From Nageia nagi (taxonomy: Eukaryota > Pinophyta), in the NCBI GenBank assembly GCA_050084985.1, contig JBITNC010000001.1, positions 188,418,001 to 188,482,000 on the forward strand: DNA of 64,000 nt, read 5' to 3'. Both the position numbers and the translations under genes were made by a program. The notes beneath the pieces were generated by a model that did not search any database, was not told where the DNA came from, and was given only the letters and a program-made list of their open reading frames with translations. Below, one piece after another: positions 57,247 through 64,000 of the stretch; the first letter of the stretch is position 1, and each line of letters begins with the position of its first letter.

Positions 57247-57728
57247 TGTTGGAATGTATAATGCATCATTGTAAGATTCTTCATATAAATTCACTAATAC
57301 TTAAGGGTATCCCTAGATACCTTAAGTATTTAAGTGAATATAATAATTTAATTTGTTCTGCACTCCATGTCATGAACATGCTTCTTGGGTAAAAGGGTGA
57401 AGCATGTTATGACATTGTATATTGGTTTAAAAGGTGATCCAAGGGAGGATTTTATCCTATAAATAGATGGCCTAATCCTTATATATTACTTACTCAAGTT
57501 TGTAGCGAAGTTATGCTCCAAGATTATTAAGAGAATTGAGAAATAGGTCCTGTAAGAGAGTGTTACTTGAGAATAAGTAGATATTAGATTAGTGGATGTA
57601 CTCTCTTCTAGGAGATGAACCACTTTACATATGGTATCAACTTTGTGAGATTGACTATTGAATTTATACTATGATTTATTGATGATTTAGAGATTAGAAA
57701 TTTATTCTTTTAAGGTTTTCCTATATCA
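57247..57728 (+). repeat. 3' LTR of element A
   Basis: TGTTGGAATGTATAATGC to CCTATATCA, 482 bp. It matches 42627-43130 with many differences and one or more small deletions. A CCTATAAATAGATGG box lies near 57457. Confidence 0.85.
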
Positions 57729-58869
57729 AGAGAAACTATCTTTTGATGGGAAAAAGGAGTTTATGAAGGACTATAAAGAAGGATGGCCCTAAGAGGAAGA
57801 GAAGAGAGGGTAGGAACTAAGTGTAATATATATTATGTACCCTATTTTATAGTTTATATTCTAATACATATAATATAGTATGATTTTATCAAGCTAGCAA
57901 CGGAATCATGGAGAACATATTTAAAATGAGGGGAGGGATCATCATTCAAATGACATTAGGTACTAAAGGGGAGCATTAAGATGATGAAATTAAATAGAGA
58001 TCCTCTACAACTTTTTGGATCTGTATAAAATGATTTATTGGGATAAAATATTGTAGTGCTAGTAATATGGATCATGGAGATTAGATTTGGAATGAGGACG
58101 ATACTCATCTTTAAAACATCATTCATTGCTAGAGAGCACAAAGATGTCATGTTTAAACAGAGCATCTCTTTAGCATTTTCAATTTGTAGCAAAGTGAATT
58201 ATCAAACTAGATGGTTGTGGTTATACTAAGACTCTACAATAATTTTTTAACAAAATGCTTTTTTTTTATAAATTTTTAGATCTGTAGTGTTGAAAATGAT
58301 TTATCAAAAATGGAAGGTAGAGTTTCAAGCTTAATCGAGGAGGATCCTACTCCATTTTAGATCTAGATTCAAGTGGACCAAATTTGGTTTTGGTGAACTA
58401 CATCTTTTTACAATTAAGATAATGTAAGGGAATCATCAACAATAAAGGGAATGAGGGGTGTAAGCTTAATGGAGGGAGCTCCCACTTCATTATGTAAGAC
58501 ATGAAATAGTGTGGTAAATTGAACTATATGGTTGTAGCCTTGAACCATAAGAAGAAGTTTAAATGATGATTAATGCAGTTGATAAATTAGATTTAAAATT
58601 TGCAATATGATTTATTTCTAGTATGCTTTGTTCACATTATGATTCTTCATAGTATAATTTATTCATAATATGATTTATTCATAGTGTTCTTCATTTTGAT
58701 AACAACTTGAGTCATTTTTTACCCTTCATTCATAGTTATGTAACCATTACATATTTTTTTGAAAATTTTTTATGCATAATGTAAATATGGATACATCTAT
58801 TATTACTTAGTTTTTGGCTATAAAAGGTTTTTGGAGATCCTTTCAAAAATCCTCATTTTTTTATTAATA
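57729..58869. other. Unrecognised DNA
   Basis: No known motif. Phrases such as AACTATATGGTTGTAGCCTTG and AACTAGATGGTTGTGGTTATA recur at about 58200 and 58520, and AATCATGG / GATCATGGAG strings recur, suggesting an old degenerate repeat. Confidence 0.45.
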
Positions 58870-59920
58870 CATTTATCTATTTAATAAAAAATGGAGAACT
58901 CCTATCAGCCAATTGAGTAATGAATATCCTAATTGCTTATTTTTCCTTGAAGACTTATTAGCTCTTTCAATAGATTTTTCTTTCTTTAGTGGAAGCATAT
59001 TTGGAACAACTTTTTCTTTCTTTGGATCAACTTTAATTCATCCTCTATTAATAATAGAGCTAAGTAATTTTTTAAAAGAGATAACAAAAGCACATTTTTG
59101 AGGCTTCAATCTCAATTTATACTTTCTCAACCTTTCAAAAATGAACCTCAATTTTGAAATATGGTCCTTCCTTTTATTTGACTTTGCTAATATATCAACC
59201 ATATAAACCTCAAGAGAATTATGTATCAAATCTCAAAATATGGCCACCACAATTGTCTAATATGTAGCCCCCATATTCTTGAGACCAAATGGCATTGCTT
59301 CATAAGAAAATGTACCCCATGTGGTGATGAAAGTTATTTTATGTTGATCATTTGGATTAATAATTATCTGATTATAACTTAAAAATCCATCCATGAATGA
59401 TACTATTTCATGTCCTAATATAGAATCAATTACCATATGAATATAATTTATCTTTTGGACAAGCTTTATTAATATTTCTAACATCTAAACACCATATCAC
59501 TTCACCACTAGGATTAGAAACAAGAACAATATTTGATATCAATAGGGAATAATCAAATGATCTAATAAATTCAACATCTAATTTTTTTTGGATTTATTTC
59601 TTAACCAACAAGGCAATCATAGGATGCATTCTCTTAACTTCTATTGAATTGGCTTTGCATAATCATGAACAACTAAGATATGTGTGATATTATTAAGATC
59701 TAAATTAGGCATATCATTATAATACCATGCAAATATATCTAAAACTTCATAAATAAGGCTTTTATACTTATCTCTTTCTTGTTAAATCAACCATGCACTA
59801 AATTTGATCAACTTATATTTATCACTTGAACCAATAACAATTTTAATTATTTCCTCATTCAAGAAAGAAATATTATCATTTAACAGAGGTGGGATAGGTA
59901 ACACTTCCAATATTACATTG
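58870..59920 (-). pseudogene. Gypsy element M, RT remnant
   Basis: Minus-strand frames show, in order: VLDIFAWYYNDMPNLDLNNI (the segment before RT), partial RT N-terminus, FMDGFLSYNQIIINPNDQHK with ITFITTWGTFSYEAMPFGLK and NMGATY (59480-59257), then VYMVDILAKSNKRKDHISKL and FERLRKYKLRLKPQKCAF (to 59038) and IKVDPKKEKVVPNMLPL. The catalytic YVDD is replaced by YMVD. It stops near 58870 in the RT connection region, overlapping in content with the start of L at 42247, so M and L appear to be different copies. Confidence 0.85.
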
Positions 59921-60332
59921 TTAAGAATATTACATCATAAATATAATGTGTGAGTTTGTTTGTTTATGAGTATCTTATGTTCAATTAGTTAGGAGGAAGA
60001 AGACACCATAGTTAGTTGTCCTTAACAATTTGGTAGCATGCATAAATACTTGACATTTCATAATAAAATATACAGCAAAATTAAAATATCTAATATGGTA
60101 TTAGAGTGAGCTAAAGGTGGATATGTGGCTGGTTTTTGAGTTTATCCTTCCACCCAATTATATAGAATCAATTGCAGAGTTGCATATACTTTTATTTTAG
60201 TTTTTTGCTTTTTTTTTTGTAAGGCATGCCTCACATGAGTGGTGTGAGGTATAGAATTATGGAAGCTTTAGTTTATAATACATGAAGTCTCAATGCTACT
60301 CTAATATATTTTCTTCTACCTTCCATCTCTTA
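59921..60332. other. Unrecognised DNA with a weak primer-binding-site-like string
   Basis: ATGGTATTAGAGTGAGC at 60093-60109 looks like a decayed plus-strand primer-binding site, so a short LTR may end just before it. No LTR partner was found. It is otherwise featureless up to the LTR of C. Confidence 0.35.
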
Positions 60333-60836
60333 CATTGGAATGCATAATGCATTGTTGTAAGGTCTCTTCATGAAATTTAGTTAATTATTAATGGTATCCC
60401 TAAATACCTTAAATATTTAGTGAATATGATAATGTAACTTGTCCTACACTCCATCTCATGGGCATGCCCCTTGGGTAAAATGGTGATGCATGTCATGAAA
60501 TTGTATAATGGTTAAAAGGATGATCCAAGTGAGGATTTTGTCCTATAAATAGAGGGCCCTCTCTTTGAGACTACTCACTCAAGTTTTTTAGAAAGTTATA
60601 CTCTTATCTAGGTTATAGGAGAAATAAGAAAGTGAGTTATTGTAAGAGAATGCTCTTTGATAATAAGGAGATATTAGATTAGTGGATTTACTCCCATGGT
60701 TGGAGGAATCACTTTATATTGGTTTCATCTTGTGTGAATGCTATATTGTGTTTATGTTATTGTGATGATATTTTTAGAGACCTTTGAAGTGATTTTGGTA
60801 TAATAGAAATTTTTTCATTTAGGCTTATTCCCTTCA
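60333..60836 (+). repeat. 5' LTR of element C
   Basis: CATTGGAATGCATAATGC (the initial TG has become CA) to ATTCCCTTCA, 504 bp. A CCTATAAATAGAGGG box lies near 60542. TGGTATCAAAGCTTGG (60839-60854) follows as the primer-binding site. The 3' end resembles LTR B more than LTR A. Confidence 0.85.
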
Positions 60837-63135
60837 ATTGGTATCAAAGCTTGGTTTGAAGACTCCCCTTCATCATCTTGGAGGTCATTCCTACTCCTTC
60901 CTCCATTTTTGAGATTCATACTCATTCTTGTGAGGTAAAATCAAGTGAAGGTATAACCTCTTCTCTCTCTTATATTACTTCATAATACTAACATTCTAAT
61001 TTAATAATGTTAGTTTTAATCCTTTTTTTAGAGGGAATTTGCTAAATATGTTAAATTTATATTTTTTTATATAATTTTATTTATTTACAAAGATAAATAC
61101 AATATTTTTACCAATATGGGCAATTAAATATTGTACTTAGTAACAAGAATACATTTATTTTTATAGAAAAAAGGGGGGAGGTATTTTTTCAATACATGTG
61201 TATTATAAAAATAATAATAAGGATCAACATTAAGGTATGCATATCCATCAAAGAGTAGTTGAAAATGATTTTTCTTAATGTTGTAATTATCAAGTTATGG
61301 GAATTTTTTATTCAAGGGGGGGTAGAATTTTTTTTAATAAAATTAATATATATAAATCTAGGCAACACAACCTACGTGGGCCGTACCCTGCTAGCCTTCT
61401 TGGACTTCCTTACACCATTTTTGGTTGTGTCATGGCTCACCTACCTCCAATCTACAAATCTCCTAGTTTGGTAAATGCTTTAAGGCCATTAGGAAAGGTG
61501 AATTGATATGATTGCACATGTTAGAATATAGCTAGTAAAAGTTACACTATTTGATGGTCCATGTAACTCCTTTAATGCTCATCCTACCATCATTATGATC
61601 CATGAAACTATGTTTGCATATTTTTTTTTTCCTGCTTCTTTTTTCTATATTTGTATCTTTTTTATGTGCCTACTTCCATAATTTGAATATATATATTTTT
61701 AAGCACTCATGGTGGCTCATGCTAGAAGAATACTGACTAGGGTATAGAGTTTAGCTATTGAAATGGTGGAATCTATTTTCTCCCTCACATTATGTCCCTC
61801 CTCAGTGCTACCCTAGTTTTGCATGGCCCTCCCTATGCCCTAGTGCTCTACCCTATCTTATGCTCTGCTAGGTTTGTAGAGTTGATCTTCTCTCCCTCCC
61901 TATAGTTCTTTTGAGATGAATGGTTGAAGGTTATCCACTTCTCCTACGGCACATGGCCATGATAGGGCACCCAACCTCTCAGCAAAACCTTGGTACCCAT
62001 GGATCCATGTTCACCCTTTAACATATCTTCCTCCTGCAAATTTGCATCGATCCTTTGTTTATCCCTTCCATGTAAATTCTGCAATACAAATTTATCCATA
62101 TTTATGTTAACTACAAAAGTTGGTATGTCTGTAAGGGGGCATGGGAATGATATTCTCCTCATTAAGGGGTATGGGTAGTATTATCTGGTAGTTAAAGGCA
62201 GTAAATTCTTAGCATGCATGACTCTCTCTTTTTTTCCCTAGGATGGATCTCTAGCAATTTTTTTATTTGATTTTTTAAAAAGTTTTTACTAACAAACTTT
62301 TTTGTTTTGTTTTTAATAACAATGAAATATTTAAAAATAAATAAAGAAAGAAAGAAGAGGAAGTATTTTTTTTAGGGGAGGAGTTAATAAGAAGGGATTT
62401 ACATATTTTTTTCAAAAGGGGATTTTATACCTTTTTAAAAATCTAAAAAAATATATTGGAGTAATTTTTAAATAAAAAAGAGAGGAGGATTAATGCTTAA
62501 AGGGAAGTTTTTTTAAAGGGGAAATATATGTTTTTGAAGGATTTTTTCCCTTGGAAATTAATTCTCTTTCCTTAAGCTTACAGGGAAATTAAAAAGGTTT
62601 AATAAAACAATGTTTCATGCTTTTAAAAAGGGAACTTTTTTTGCTAAAGTTCAAATTTGTAAGTAAAAAAGGGACTCATTGTTACATTGTTATTTAAAAA
62701 AAATGAACTCATGCAAATAGGTATTCTTGGGGTTGTATCAAAACACATTGGACTCTTAGTTTTCAAATTCATATGATGATCATTTTTTTAAGCAATTTAG
62801 TTTATACACCTGTGCTTTATATTTTTTGCAAAATTGCAAACATTGAAAGTGCGCCCTCTAAAATGAACACATCTACACATTTTATTGCACAACATGACTT
62901 ATTTGAGGAGCCATGAAGGGAGGATAAGGTAGATTGGAGCCTTGAGTCTGTCAATATAAATGGTGTAAAGTTTGTACTTCTTAATTGCCTCTAATTCCTT
63001 TGTTGGTTTGGATATAACTCCATATAGGTGGACATGCATGTGTGTAGTAATACCACATGTCCATTCAAGGATTATCCTCATAACTTACGAGGAAAAATTA
63101 AGACCTAATCAAGATAAAATTTGGCTAATCCAACA
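60333..63135 (+). mobile_element. Copia element C, 5' LTR and leader, cut by element D
   Basis: An LTR related to family A is followed by a primer-binding site and a noncoding leader that runs to the insertion of D. Everything downstream of 63135 that belongs to C lies beyond the window. At about 61355-61930 the leader has an element-specific, C/G-richer segment, and at 62735-63120 the block conserved with A and B. Confidence 0.8.
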
Positions 63136-64000
63136 TGTTAGAATTTGTAATGAAATATTGTGAATATCTAAACTCCTTGTAAATTCAATTAATCACTTAA
63201 GGGTATGTAGATACCTTAAGAGATTAATTGAATTCTTTAATATGTAGACTTTGACTTTACCAAAGTGGTTAGTTGGTAGGTTGAAGTTGGGTGATACATT
63301 TAATGTAACCCTAACCTTACCCTTAGGTTAAAGGAAGGTTAGGGAGGTGCTCTCAAGCTATAAATAGAGGGCCTCTCCTCTTGTAAACATATCTAAGTCT
63401 TGGAGTAAGATTACTCTACTTAGTTGTGTAGGAGAGAGCTAGAGAATAGTTGTAAGAGAGACATAGATTGAGAATAAGAGAACTAGTTGTGGATGTAATC
63501 CCAAGGAGGGAGGAACCACATTATATTGGTGTCATATTGTGTGAATGATGTTCTTAGAATTATAGTTGTGTTATCTTGTGTACACTTGAGTTTCTTAGTC
63601 TAAGGTCCTAGAGGATTTGTTTAGATCTAGTTCAAATCCTTCAATTGGTATCAGAGCCTTGTTGTGGAAGCTTCTTCTTCTAGGTATAGACATTCTCCTT
63701 GTTGTGGAATCACTTCTTCTTGGTGTAGAAGCTCTCCTTGTTGTGGAAGCTCTTCTTTTGGTGTGAAAGCTACATCTTGGAGGTTCTTCATCCTTCTTCA
63801 TTCCTCATCTTACACCCTTTGGTGAGGTAAATTTTTAAGAAAAGGTATAAAGTTCCTCCTTATTTGATCATTTTTTTTGGATTATTACATAATGCTACTA
63901 ACACATTATTTGCTATGTGTTAGTCCTTTTTAAGTTATGATTAACAAGTTGCAATTTTTTACTAATCCTCTATGTTACTTGCAATTTTAAATTGCTATAG
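63136..64000 (+). mobile_element. Copia element D, 5' end, continues past the window
   Basis: The LTR at 63136-63643 (TGTTAGAATTTG to AATCCTTCA, 508 bp) belongs to the family of B. It is inserted in the leader of C after CAACA (63131-63135). TGGTATCAGAGCC (63646-63658) is the primer-binding site. Behind it lie several GAAGCTCTTCTTCTT-like direct repeats (63660-63780) and the start of the leader. No coding part is inside the window. Confidence 0.88.

Larger units (their letters stand above)
42627..57728 (+). mobile_element. Copia element A, decayed, host of nested element B
   Basis: A left LTR (42627-43130) with a primer-binding site and a right LTR (57247-57728) preceded by a polypurine tract belong to one family. 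Without nested B (47757-56709) the interior is about 5.2 kb: a leader, a truncated RT-RNase H remnant and a 3' untranslated tail. Gag, protease and integrase are missing. The flanks (ATAGC and AGAGA) do not form a target duplication, so pairing of these two LTRs as one insertion is likely but not proven. Confidence 0.8.

Noticed and set aside
42627-57728. Treating the LTRs at 42627 and 57247 as unrelated solo elements
   Set aside because: One is followed by a primer-binding site and the other preceded by a polypurine tract, with homologous interior sequence continuing across B; one element is simpler, although no target duplication was found.

Overview
The window reads as nuclear DNA of a land plant with a large, repeat-filled genome. 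It is AT-rich and has one recognisable host gene. That gene encodes a chloroplast-targeted protein, is split by a canonical GT-AG intron of about 19 kb, and sits among nested, decayed LTR retrotransposons, hAT DNA transposons and tRNA-derived SINEs. Very long introns filled with retrotransposons are known from conifers, so a gymnosperm is my best guess; the species is inference only. There is no sign of bacterial operons, CRISPR arrays, rRNA or a convincing tRNA gene.

Layout. 1-2717: unannotated DNA, then the C-terminal part of a dead hAT transposase (1856-2640, +). 2718-8851: a Gypsy-type LTR element with both LTRs, decayed gag and protease and no polymerase; instead it carries an in-frame array of 10/20-residue repeats, which is itself split by a solo Copia LTR with a perfect 5-bp target duplication. 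10045-30108 (minus strand): the host gene, a DUF177/YceD-family protein (large-subunit rRNA accumulation factor). Exon 1 is at 29576-30108, exon 2 at 10045-10450, with a phase-2 intron between them. The intron holds a small hAT-like element (11955-12341), the 3' part of a Copia element (I) interrupted by a 3.8-kb hAT element with TIRs and a perfect 8-bp duplication (14070-17876), a second decayed Copia (J), an LTR plus leader of another element (23779 to about 25140), a complete SINE with an 18-bp duplication (26421-26659) and a Gypsy integrase scrap.

30109-42626 is intergenic. A minus-strand Gypsy pol (L) has been split by a second, noncoding Gypsy-like element with 1.3-kb LTRs (K, 33942-41078); integrase remains on one side and RT/RNase H on the other. 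42627-64000 is a stack of related Ty1/Copia elements. Element A (42627-57728) carries the youngest element, B (47757-56709; equal 488-bp LTRs, about 8 mismatches by eye, GTATA duplication on both sides). Then come a minus-strand Gypsy RT remnant (M), and element C (5' LTR at 60333) whose leader is interrupted by element D (5' LTR at 63136), which runs out of the window. B keeps most of gag-pol but has several stops and frameshifts, so no autonomous element is intact here.

The features most worth a second look are: the 19-kb intron of the YceD gene; a nine-copy 49-bp array between the RNase H stop and the 3' LTR of B, each unit able to form a hairpin with one apparent compensatory pair change; a leader block conserved among A, B and C next to an element-specific C/G-richer segment; the 20-residue repeat domain of the pol-less Gypsy element; and a SINE and a small hAT element inserted in two copies of the same unknown repeat, each copy serving as the other's empty site. 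All identifications come from reading the sequence; no search or alignment program was run.
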